From the NCBI RefSeq assembly GCF_000009765.2, contig NC_003155.5, forward strand, positions 7,688,001 through 7,752,000: DNA of 64,000 nucleotides. The letters are read 5' to 3'. The notes beneath the pieces were generated by a model. It had not been told where the DNA came from. It saw nothing but the letters and a program-made list of their open reading frames with translations, and did no database searches. The translations under genes were made by a program, and so were the position numbers. This document shows, piece after piece, positions 36,255-44,031 of this stretch (position 1 is its first letter; each line of letters opens with the position of its first letter). This DNA comes from Streptomyces avermitilis MA-4680 = NBRC 14893 (GTDB taxonomy: Bacteria > Actinomycetota > Actinomycetes > Streptomycetales > Streptomycetaceae).

Positions 36255-37298
36255 ATGCGCGCCACCACCATCCACGCCCCGTACGACATGCGCGTGGAGG
36301 ACGTGCCCGAACCCGTGGTGCGGCAGCCCACCGACGCGGTCGTACGGGTGCTGCGCGCCTGCATCTGCGGCAGCGACCTGTGGGCGTACCGCGGCGAGGC
36401 GGCCCGGCAGCCGGGGCAGCGCATCGGGCACGAGTTCCTCGGCATCGTCGAGGAGACCGGCTCCGAGGTGACCGGCGTCCGGCGCGGCGACCTCGTCGTG
36501 GCGCCCTTCATGTGGTCCGACGGCGTGTGCGACTACTGCCGCGAGGGTCTCACCACGTCGTGCGAGCACGGCGGATTCTGGGGCTCCGTGGGCCACGACG
36601 GCGGCCAGGGCGAGGCCGTGCGCGTGCCCTACGCCGATGGCACCCTCGTCCAGCTGCCCAAGGACGCGGCCTCCGACGAACACCTGCTGTCCGCGCTGCT
36701 GACGCTCTCCGACGTCATGGGCACCGGGCACCACGCCGCCCTCGGCGCCGGAGCCCGTCCCGGGGCGACCGTCGCCGTCGTCGGGGACGGCGCCGTCGGG
36801 CTGTGCGCGGTACTCGCCGCCAAGCGGCTCGGCGCCGAGCGGATCATCGCGCTCGGACGCCACGAGGTGCGTACGGACATCGCGCGCCGCTTCGGTGCCA
36901 CGGACGTCGTCGCCGAGCGCGGGGAGGCGGCCGTCGAGGCCGTCCGCGAGCTCACCCGGGGGCAGGGCGCGCACTGTGTCGTGGAGGCGGTCGGCACCGA
37001 GCAGTCGATGCGGACGGCCGTGGACATCACCCGGGACGGCGGCGCCATCGGCTTCGTCGGCGTGCCGCACGGCAGCGGGACCGGGCTCGACCTGGGGGTC
37101 ATGTTCGACCGGAACATCGCCCTGCGCGGCGGGGTCGCCCCCGTACGCGCCTACATTCCGGAGCTGCTCCCCGACATCCTCGCCGGCAGGATCGACCCCT
37201 CGCCCGTCTTCGACAGGACCGTCGACCTGGAAGGCGTGCCCGAGGGCTACAAGGCGATGGACGAGCGCACCGCCCTCAAGGTGCTCGTCACCAACTGA
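36255..37298 (+). CDS. Zinc-dependent alcohol dehydrogenase (MDR family)
   Basis: A 347-residue medium-chain dehydrogenase. Catalytic zinc ligands appear as CICGSDLW and IGHEFLG; structural zinc cysteines are partly kept in CDYCREGLTTSCEHG. The nucleotide site is VAVVGDGAVGLCAVLAAKRLGA. Substrate unknown. ATG 36255 has GAAGGACC ten bases upstream. It is convergent with the CopD gene, with only three bases between the stops. Confidence 0.93.
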   Translation: MRATTIHAPYDMRVEDVPEPVVRQPTDAVVRVLRACICGSDLWAYRGEAARQPGQRIGHEFLGIVEETGSEVTGVRRGDLVVAPFMWSDGVCDYCREGLTTSCEHGGFWGSVGHDGGQGEAVRVPYADGTLVQLPKDAASDEHLLSALLTLSDVMGTGHHAALGAGARPGATVAVVGDGAVGLCAVLAAKRLGAERIIALGRHEVRTDIARRFGATDVVAERGEAAVEAVRELTRGQGAHCVVEAVGTEQSMRTAVDITRDGGAIGFVGVPHGSGTGLDLGVMFDRNIALRGGVAPVRAYIPELLPDILAGRIDPSPVFDRTVDLEGVPEGYKAMDERTALKVLVTN

Positions 37299-37301
37299 CG
37301 C

Positions 37302-38354
37302 TCACCAGCGGATCGGCAGCGGCAGCGCCGTCAGCAGCGCCGACACCGCCACGACCACGCCCAGCGCCACCACCTCCGCACGCGCGGGCACACAGGCGCC
37401 GAGCGGGTCGTCGGCACGGCGCAGCCGACGGCGGGCCCACAGGGCGAGCACGGCGACGGCGGCCACGAGGAACACCTTGGCGACCAGGGTGCGCCCGTAC
37501 GCCGTCGCCGTCAGCTGGTGCGGGATCGTGCCCGCAGGCATGCGGCGCAGCGAGCTCCACACCCCCGTCGCGGTGATCGCGGCCAGCAGGACGGCCGCCA
37601 CGCGCGCGTAGAGGCCCAGCAGAGCCGCGCCGGGTCCAGGGGCGCGCCACCGCCGCACCGTGCGCAGCACATGCGGCAGCCCGCCCGCCCACAGGACCGC
37701 GCACGTCAGGTGAACGAGCGTCAGGCCCGAGCCGACCGACGGGCTGTGCTCCGTGGTGGGGTGGACGCGCAGTGCCTCGGCGACCACCACCGCGGCCGAC
37801 GGCCACACCCGGCCGGCCGGGCGGCGCGACAGCGCGCACAGGCCGGCCACGGCGAACGCGTTGACCTCCAGCAGGGCGAGGGCGCCGTCCCGGGTCCGGT
37901 ACAGCCCGCCGACGTCGATCTCGGCGAGGCGAATCCGGTACGAGTTTCCCGGTGGCCACGACCGAGGGGGAGCCCCAGGCGCGGCGACGGAAACCGGCGC
38001 CGGCCGCGAACCAGGCGCCCAGCCGCGCGGCGCGTCCGACGCGTCTGCCAAGGGCGCGCCCGGCACGCGGCGGGCCAGGCGGCCCGCGAACCACTCGCCC
38101 GCGGGCATGCACACCGCCGCGAACAGGACCGTACGCAGGAGGGCGATGCCACCGGCTCCGGGCGCGGCCGCCTCGCCGGTGCCGTGCAGCGCGGCGGCGG
38201 GGCCGAGGAGCGGGATCAGCGCGGCGACCGCCACCAGGGCGAGCACGGCGACGGCCCGGCCGGGGGACAGGCGCCGGGCCGGAGCGGCGGCGGGGACGGG
38301 CGAAGGGGCCGCGTCACCGCCGTTCGGGCCGGCCGGCGGTCGTATCAGGCTCAC
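37302..38354 (-). CDS. CopD family membrane protein (copper resistance/import-like)
   Basis: A 350-residue polytopic membrane protein with a CopD domain in the C-terminal two thirds: HLTCAVLWAGGLPHVLRTVRRW, GLYARVAAVLLAAITATGVWSSL and YGRTLVAKVFLVAAVAVLAL. About eight helices are seen. CopD works with CopC in copper uptake or resistance; no copC is adjacent. GTG 38354 is used, ATG 38396 is an alternative; both are preceded by only weak ribosome-binding sites. Confidence 0.85.
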   Translation of the reverse strand: MSLIRPPAGPNGGDAAPSPVPAAAPARRLSPGRAVAVLALVAVAALIPLLGPAAALHGTGEAAAPGAGGIALLRTVLFAAVCMPAGEWFAGRLARRVPGAPLADASDAPRGWAPGSRPAPVSVAAPGAPPRSWPPGNSYRIRLAEIDVGGLYRTRDGALALLEVNAFAVAGLCALSRRPAGRVWPSAAVVVAEALRVHPTTEHSPSVGSGLTLVHLTCAVLWAGGLPHVLRTVRRWRAPGPGAALLGLYARVAAVLLAAITATGVWSSLRRMPAGTIPHQLTATAYGRTLVAKVFLVAAVAVLALWARRRLRRADDPLGACVPARAEVVALGVVVAVSALLTALPLPIRW

Positions 38355-38497
38355 CCCAAGACCTTCACCAGTCGGCACAGACCGGGGCAAGCGCATCAGA
38401 AGAACTGGGGGAACGGCATTCCGCCCATAGGTATGTTTTCGGCAGGTACGGCTCGGCAGGTACGTTTCGGCAGTACGCGTCCGGCCCGACGGGCGAC

Positions 38498-39940
38498 TCA
38501 GGCCCAGCGCGCGCCATCCGTCCCCCAAGGGCTCGGCGGCCGGGCCCAGTCGACCGGTCCGCCGGCGAAGGAGACGGGCGGCAGGGCGTACCGCAGCCGC
38601 CCCAGCTCACTGTCCCGCTCGGCGAGCCAGGCATCCGGCCCGTCGTAGGCGGCAGCCCCCGCGCCGGCGTACGCAGCCCCCGCCTCGGCGTACGCGGCAG
38701 CCCCCGCGCCGGCGTGTACGGCGTTCCCCGCCTCGCCCGCGGCGCGCCCCTCCAGCAGCCAGCCCGCGGTCCGCGCCAGCGCCAGTCGTACGAACCGGGC
38801 CCCGCCGTCCGTCAGTTGCTCGGTGAGCGAGCGCAGCACGGCCGCCGCCAGCAGATACCCCGTGCCGTGATCGAGAGCCTGGGCGGGCAGCGCGCCCGGC
38901 TCCTGCCGCCCGGACCCCTCGACCGCCGCGATGCCCGTGGCGACCTGCACCAGGCTGTCGAAGCCACGCCGCTCGGCCCACGGCCCGTACGCGCCCCACG
39001 CCGAGAGCTGCGCCACCACCAGCCCGGGCCGGCGCTCGGCCAGCGCCTCGGGCGAGAGCCCGAACCGGTCGAGGGCGCCCGGCCGGTAGCCGGTGACGAC
39101 GACGTCCGCCGCCGCGAGCAGCTCCTCGAAGGTGCGCCTGTCCGTGCCGAGGCCGACCTTGGCGGACCGTTTGCCGAAGCCCGTGTCGGCGTGCTGGTCC
39201 ACGAGTTCGGGCAGCTGCGGGGAGTCGACGCGCAGCACGTCCGCGCCGAGCAGGGCGAGCGTACGGGTGGCGACCGGGCCCGCGATGACCCTGGTCAGGT
39301 CGAGCACCCGCAGCCCGGCGGCGGGCAGCAGCGGACTGCCGAAGAGCGCCGCCGGCCGACGGGCCCGGCCCCCGCCCGGCCGCCGCCGTTCGACCAGGGG
39401 GCGGGCGGCGACCTCGACGGCCTGCTCGTGCCGCGCCCACTCCTCGGGGGTGCGCAGCGCGACGGCGAGGCCTCCGGCCCCGTACACGGCGTCCTCGATC
39501 TCCCTGGAGGAGCGCTCGGCGAGGGCCGCGGCGACGGACGCGGGGTCCTCCGGAAGTTTCAGTGCGGAGAGCAGCCGCTCCCGGTGATGCGGATAGTTCG
39601 CGTGCGTCCGCACCCATCCGTCCGCCGTGCGCCAGAAGCGGGACAGCGGCGCGAAGGTGACCGGCGCCCGCCCGTCGACGCGCAGCTGCCGCTCGCTCAC
39701 GAACGCCGTGGCCACCGCCCCGTCGTCGACCCGCACCCCGGGCACGTCCGCGCGTCCGGCCCGCCGCGCGCCCAGTTCGGCGGCGGCCAGCGCGCAGGTC
39801 GCCACGCAGGCCCGCGCGAGCTCCCGTACCGGCAGCCGCGCCTTCAGCGCCCCGTCCCGTACGACGGTCGAGACCCGCTCGGTCAGTGCGGGATCGCCGC
39901 CCAGCGCGGCCCAGGCGAACTCCGTGTTCACAGCAGTCAT
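38498..39940 (-). CDS. Family III CoA transferase (CaiB/BaiF type)
   Basis: A 480-residue protein. The CaiB/BaiF core is in the middle: LRVLDLTRVIAGPVATRTLALLGADVLRVDSP, then DVVVTGYRPGALDRFGLSPEAL. The N-terminal 190 residues resemble the C-terminal half of another CoA-transferase domain, as in fused actinobacterial forms. Near the C-terminus (about residues 410-445) lies a low-complexity stretch of Ala/Gly/Tyr (AGAGAAAYAEAGAAYAGAG) produced by a DNA tandem repeat. ATG 39940 gives MTAVNTEFAW. Confidence 0.88.
   Translation of the reverse strand: MTAVNTEFAWAALGGDPALTERVSTVVRDGALKARLPVRELARACVATCALAAAELGARRAGRADVPGVRVDDGAVATAFVSERQLRVDGRAPVTFAPLSRFWRTADGWVRTHANYPHHRERLLSALKLPEDPASVAAALAERSSREIEDAVYGAGGLAVALRTPEEWARHEQAVEVAARPLVERRRPGGGRARRPAALFGSPLLPAAGLRVLDLTRVIAGPVATRTLALLGADVLRVDSPQLPELVDQHADTGFGKRSAKVGLGTDRRTFEELLAAADVVVTGYRPGALDRFGLSPEALAERRPGLVVAQLSAWGAYGPWAERRGFDSLVQVATGIAAVEGSGRQEPGALPAQALDHGTGYLLAAAVLRSLTEQLTDGGARFVRLALARTAGWLLEGRAAGEAGNAVHAGAGAAAYAEAGAAYAGAGAAAYDGPDAWLAERDSELGRLRYALPPVSFAGGPVDWARPPSPWGTDGARWA
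38649..38720. repeat. 45-bp imperfect tandem repeat inside the CoA transferase gene
   Basis: The unit starting GCGGCAGCCCCCGCGCCGG occurs at about 38649 and again at about 38694, 45 bases apart, so 15 codons are duplicated in frame. A half-copy lies between them (CAGCCCCCGCCTCGGCGTACG). It encodes the Ala/Gly/Tyr-rich stretch. Confidence 0.75.
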
Positions 39941-40111
39941 GACGGCACTATGCAGGGTGTACTGAATCAACATGTGGACCAGGGGCGGGGATACGGCACC
40001 GCACGGCACGGCACAGGGGCCGGCCGGCAGACGCCGACCGGCCCGACCACCCGCGCGGGAGCCCTGCTTCGCGGAAGCCCCGCTTCGCGTGGGTCCTGCT
40101 CGGCGTGGGTC

Positions 40112-41635
40112 CTACTTCGTGACCGCGGCCAGCGCGTTCACGGTGCCCCAGCCGTAGAAGCCGTTGCGGTTCTTCGTGCCCTCGCACACCGCGTCGATCT
40201 TGCCGTCGGAGTCGATGTCGTACGGGTCCGTGCACGGCGTGGCGTCGGCCTCGGCGTACAGCAGCGCCTTCACCAGGGCGGCGGGGGCGTGCGGATGCGT
40301 CGACTTGATGAGCGCGGCGACGCCGGCGACGTGCGGGGTCGCCATCGACGTACCGGCCATGTAGCCCCACGTGCCGCCGGGCAGCGGGCCGAGGATCAGA
40401 CCGCTGGTGGCCGGCGGGGCCGGGGTCTGGTAGCGGGTCGAGTCGCCGCCGGGCGCGGCCACGTCGATGACACCGAGTCCGTAGTTGGAGAAGGAGGACT
40501 TGATGCCCTTCGCGCCGGTCGACGCGACGGTCACCACCCCCGGCAACTGGGTCGGGATGTCATAGCACTTGGACGGGTCGATCACCCGGTCCGACGGCGT
40601 GCCGTCGTTCGGGGAGACCGGGTCGGTGATCGAGTCGGCGGCGAGGTCGTAGCTCTCGTTGCCCGCCGCCGCGACATTGACCGTGCCCTTCTTCTCCGCG
40701 TACCGCGAGGCCCGGGTGATGGCGTCGACGAGCGCCTTCTGGTCCGGGTCGTCGGCGCAGTTGAAGTACCAGGGGTCGGTGTAATAGCTGTTGTTGGTGA
40801 TGTCGACGTGGTGCTCGGCCGCCCACACGAACCCGCAGACGACGGACTCGGTGTAGAAGTAGCCGCCCGTGGTCGACACCTTGATGCCGGCGACCTTCAC
40901 GCCCGGCGCGACACCGGTGATGCCGACGCCGTTCTTGGCGCCCGCGATCTCACCCGCGACATGGGTGCCGTGCGGGCTTTCCGCGGCGCTCGGGCGCCAG
41001 GCCCCGTCGGTCGTGTCGGGCTTGCCGGTCACACAGTTGACCGAGGCGTCGCGGTCGAAGTTCGGCGCGATGTCGGGGTGGGTGTCGTCGACGCCGGTGT
41101 CGATCACGGCGACCGTGACCTTCGAGCTGCCGAGCGTCTTCTCGTGCGCCTTGTCCGCCTGGATGGCCGGCAGATCCCACTGCAGCGGCTCCAACGGGTC
41201 CTGCCCGTCGACCGCCTGAGCGCTCGCCACCTCCTCGGAGGTGAGCGCCTTCGGCGTCCCCACGTCGGTCGTCGACTGGGCGGGCAGCGGCGCGTTGCGG
41301 GTGGCACCCGCCGAGTCCACCCCGCGCACACGGCGGACGGTCTTGGCGAAGTCGGCGTTCGACGAGTGGACGACGATCACGCCGATCTGGTCGTACGACG
41401 TCACGATCGTGCCGCCGGCCTGGGCGATGGCCTTCTTCACGACGGACGAAGTGCCGTGGCCGGGACGGACGTTGACGACGTAGCTCAGCGAGGTCGCGTC
41501 CGCCGTCACGGTCCCCGGGGCGGCCGTCTCGGCCGCCGAGGCGCTGACATTGGGCAGAAAGGCGAGAGCCGTGACCGTGGCCATTCCCAGCGGAATGGCC
41601 ACGGCCCGACGGGAGCGCTTACGGGGCGCTGTCAT
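40112..41635 (-). CDS. Secreted S8 family serine peptidase (subtilase) A
   Basis: A 507-residue exported subtilisin. Signal peptide residues 1-34 (basic RKRSRR, hydrophobic core, SASA), an inhibitor-like propeptide (SYVVNVRPGHG .. GVDSAGATRNAP), and the catalytic triad Asp179 (AVIDTGVDDTHPD), His222 (HGTHVAGE) and Ser430 (GTSMATPHVAG). The C-terminus carries a calcium/EF-hand-like DIDSDGKIDAVCEG and a GFYGWGTVNALAAV tail shared with the upstream paralogue. It probably acts outside the cell in protein turnover or development. Confidence 0.95.
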   Translation of the reverse strand: MTAPRKRSRRAVAIPLGMATVTALAFLPNVSASAAETAAPGTVTADATSLSYVVNVRPGHGTSSVVKKAIAQAGGTIVTSYDQIGVIVVHSSNADFAKTVRRVRGVDSAGATRNAPLPAQSTTDVGTPKALTSEEVASAQAVDGQDPLEPLQWDLPAIQADKAHEKTLGSSKVTVAVIDTGVDDTHPDIAPNFDRDASVNCVTGKPDTTDGAWRPSAAESPHGTHVAGEIAGAKNGVGITGVAPGVKVAGIKVSTTGGYFYTESVVCGFVWAAEHHVDITNNSYYTDPWYFNCADDPDQKALVDAITRASRYAEKKGTVNVAAAGNESYDLAADSITDPVSPNDGTPSDRVIDPSKCYDIPTQLPGVVTVASTGAKGIKSSFSNYGLGVIDVAAPGGDSTRYQTPAPPATSGLILGPLPGGTWGYMAGTSMATPHVAGVAALIKSTHPHAPAALVKALLYAEADATPCTDPYDIDSDGKIDAVCEGTKNRNGFYGWGTVNALAAVTK

Positions 41636-41642
41636 GGTGTCT

Positions 41643-41729
41643 CCAGTTCGTTCGCGATATCCAGTTCGTTTTCGCGATACCAGCCGTGCGAGCTGTATGA
41701 GCCGTACGGGCCGTATGAGCCGTACGGGC
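41643..41729. repeat. Two short tandem repeats between the subtilase genes
   Basis: A CCAGTTCG..TTCGCGATA unit occurs at 41643-41659 and 41661-41679, and an 18-base unit GTATGAGCCGTACGGGC at 41695-41711 and 41713-41729. They fill most of the 126-base gap and could affect the leader of peptidase A. Confidence 0.75.
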
Positions 41730-41761
41730 TGTGCGGATGCTCGAGCGACCTACAGGCGGGG

Positions 41762-43297
41762 TCACTTCACCGCGCGCAGCGCGTTGACGATGCCGAAGCC
41801 GTAGAAGCCGTTCACCCGCTTGCCGCCCACGCAGGTCGCGTCCACGACACCGTCGCCGTCCCCGTCGTACGGGTCCGTCGGGCAGCCAGGGTTGTCCGCC
41901 TGCGCCTTGAGCAGCGCCTGGAGCTTTGCCGGGGTCGCCGACGGGTGGGCCGACTTCAGCAGTGCGGCCACGCCCGCGGCGTGCGGCGACGCCATCGACG
42001 TGCCCTGGAGGAACGCGTACTCGTTGTTCGGCATCGTGGAGAGGATGCGGCCGTTCTTCGACGGCGTGTCCGGGAGCTGGAACTTGTCACCGCCCGGGGC
42101 CGCGATGTCGATGACGCCGTCGCCGTAGCTGGAGTAGTACGACTTGGTGCTCGCGACACCGGTCGCGCTGACCGTGACCACGCCCGGCAGCTGGGTCGGC
42201 ACGTCGAAGCACTTGTGGGGGTCGACCGTGCGGGGCACCGCGGTCGAGTCGTCGGGACTGGAGTCGTCGACGAGGGCGTGCGAGTCGAGGTCGTCGTTGG
42301 AGTTGCCCGCCGAGGCGAGGTTGAGGGTGCCCTTGTGCTGGGCGTACAGCTGGGCCCGGTTGACCGCGTCGACGATCGCCCGCTGGTCGGGGTCGTCCAT
42401 GCAGTTGTACAGCCACGGGTCCACGTAGTAGCTGTTGTTCGTGACCTCCACACCGTGGTCGGCGGCGAACACGAAGGCGCAGACGACACTCTCGGGGTAG
42501 AAGAGCTCGCTGACCGGGTCGGCCACCTTGATGCCGGCGACCTTGACGTTCGGGGCGACCCCGGCGACACCGATGCCGTTGCGGGCGGCGGCGATCTCGC
42601 CGGCCACATGCGTGCCGTGGTAGTGGTCGGCGTTGGCCGGGCGCCAGGCGCCGTACGACGTGTCCGCCTTGCCGCCGACGCAGTTGGCGGACTGCGCGGC
42701 GGAGAAGTTCGGGGCGAGGTCCGGGTGGGTGTCGTCGACGCCGGTGTCGATCACGGCGACCGTCACGTTCCTGCTGCCCGGGTTGATCTTCGCGGCCTTG
42801 TCGGCGCCGATCGCCCGCAGGTCCCACTGGTCGGCCTCGAGGGGCTCCTCACCCGAAGCCGTGCTCCGCGCGGCGATCTTCGCGGCCTGAGTCTTCGTCA
42901 GGTACTGCGCGGCGCCCTCGTCGGTCGTCCCGGCGGCGGTCAGCGGCGCGGTCCGGGTCGCGCCCGCGGACTGCACCCCGCGCACCGCCCGGAGCTGCTT
43001 GCCGAAGTCGGGGTTGGCCGAGTGGGCGACGATCACACCGATCTTGTCGTACGTCACGACGACGGTGCCGTCGGCCCGGGCGATGGCCCGCTTCACCGAC
43101 TCGATCGTGTGACGGTCCGTCTTGGTGTTGACGACGTAGGCCAGTTCGGTGCCGTCGGCGGGGGAGGCGGAGGCCGAGGCGGGCGTGCTGAGCGGGGCCG
43201 CGGCCGCCGCGCCCGGCAGGAAGCCCAGGGACGCGGTGAGGGACAGGGCGACGGGCACGGCGAGGGCGAGCCGGCGTCTGGAACGCAGATGAGCCAT
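41762..43297 (-). CDS. Secreted S8 family serine peptidase (subtilase) B
   Basis: A 511-residue paralogue of peptidase A. It has a signal peptide (residues 1-33), a propeptide with the same AYVVNTKTDRHT and SAGATRTAP landmarks, triad Asp184, His227 (HYHGTHVAGE) and Ser434 (GTSMASPHAAG), and a DGDGDGVVDATC calcium-like loop followed by GFYGFGIVNALRAV. Order and length are as in A, so the pair is a tandem duplication. Upstream 377 bases separate it from the acetate operon. Confidence 0.95.
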   Translation of the reverse strand: MAHLRSRRRLALAVPVALSLTASLGFLPGAAAAAPLSTPASASASPADGTELAYVVNTKTDRHTIESVKRAIARADGTVVVTYDKIGVIVAHSANPDFGKQLRAVRGVQSAGATRTAPLTAAGTTDEGAAQYLTKTQAAKIAARSTASGEEPLEADQWDLRAIGADKAAKINPGSRNVTVAVIDTGVDDTHPDLAPNFSAAQSANCVGGKADTSYGAWRPANADHYHGTHVAGEIAAARNGIGVAGVAPNVKVAGIKVADPVSELFYPESVVCAFVFAADHGVEVTNNSYYVDPWLYNCMDDPDQRAIVDAVNRAQLYAQHKGTLNLASAGNSNDDLDSHALVDDSSPDDSTAVPRTVDPHKCFDVPTQLPGVVTVSATGVASTKSYYSSYGDGVIDIAAPGGDKFQLPDTPSKNGRILSTMPNNEYAFLQGTSMASPHAAGVAALLKSAHPSATPAKLQALLKAQADNPGCPTDPYDGDGDGVVDATCVGGKRVNGFYGFGIVNALRAVK

Positions 43298-43674
43298 GGG
43301 ATCTCCACATCATCCGGAAACGCAGTCGGCCCGAGACACAGGTGGTGCTCGGGCAGGTACATGGCGGGTGGTGCAGGCTGAAGTTATCTCCCGTCCTCGC
43401 TGGCCAGCAATGACTTCCGGCGACGACTTCGGAAAGAACCCGACCGAGTTGAACCGCCCCACGCGTGGCGCCGTGACCTTGGACAGGGAGCGCTAGGACG
43501 ATCGTGCCCCCTTTCGGATCACACCCCGGGGGCCTACCATCACCACCCGGTTTCTGTGATCCACATCACTGTGAGGTCAGAGCCGCCATGTCCGTGCCCA
43601 GCCCGTCCCCGTCGGCGAACCCCCACTCGCCCCCGTCCACCGTCGTCACCGCATCCGCAACGCGAGGAGACTCC
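43298..43674 (+). promoter_or_regulatory. Divergent regulatory region between subtilase B and the acetate operon
   Basis: No further gene was seen. The minus-strand end holds the leader of subtilase B. The plus-strand end carries the CRP-like site at 43555-43570 and, after it, an ATG at 43588 that could extend the DUF485 protein by 29 residues. Confidence 0.5.
43555..43570 (+). promoter_or_regulatory. CRP-like binding site before the acetate uptake operon
   Basis: TGTGA-TCCACA-TCACT matches the TGTGA-N6-TCACA pattern with one mismatch. It lies 105 bases before the DUF485 start chosen here. Streptomyces encode a Crp protein with a related recognition sequence, but binding here is untested. 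Confidence 0.5.
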
Positions 43675-44031
43675 GTGGCTACCGACGCACCGCCCCCCTC
43701 GAAGGTCCATCCCCGATACCCCTCCACGGAGGAGTTCGTCGCGGAGCAGGAGAGCGCCGAGTTCGGTGAACTGCGCCGCTCCTACCGCTCGTTCGCCTTT
43801 CCCCTGACCATCGCGTTCATCGCCTGGTACCTGCTCTACGTCCTGCTGTCGAACTACGCCGGCGGCTTCATGGGCACCAAGCTCTTCGGCAATGTCAACG
43901 TCGCCCTGGTGCTCGGTCTCGCCCAGTTCCTGACCACGTTCCTCATTGCCTGGTGGTACTCGCGGCACGCCGCCGCCGAGCTCGATCCCAAGGCCGAGGC
44001 GATCAAGTCCCGGATGGAGGGCGGCGCATGA
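43675..44031 (+). CDS. DUF485 family membrane protein (acetate symporter companion)
   Basis: A 118-residue protein with two membrane helices (about residues 42-65, FAFPLTIAFIAWYLLYVLLSN; and about 75-97, VNVALVLGLAQFLTTFLIAWWY) in a YjcH-like DUF485 layout. It regularly precedes ActP in the same operon. GTG 43675 has GAGGAGA seven bases upstream and gives the typical MATDAPPPS start; ATG 43588 is an alternative. The stop overlaps the symporter ATG by four bases. Confidence 0.9.
   Translation: MATDAPPPSKVHPRYPSTEEFVAEQESAEFGELRRSYRSFAFPLTIAFIAWYLLYVLLSNYAGGFMGTKLFGNVNVALVLGLAQFLTTFLIAWWYSRHAAAELDPKAEAIKSRMEGGA

Noticed and set aside
37952..43381. A plus-strand open frame of about 1800 codons covering the CoA transferase and both subtilases
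   Set aside because: It lies opposite three well-recognised genes, is rich in Arg/Gly/Val-Asp repeats typical of the reverse frame of GC-rich genes, and has no domain motif. It is a shadow.
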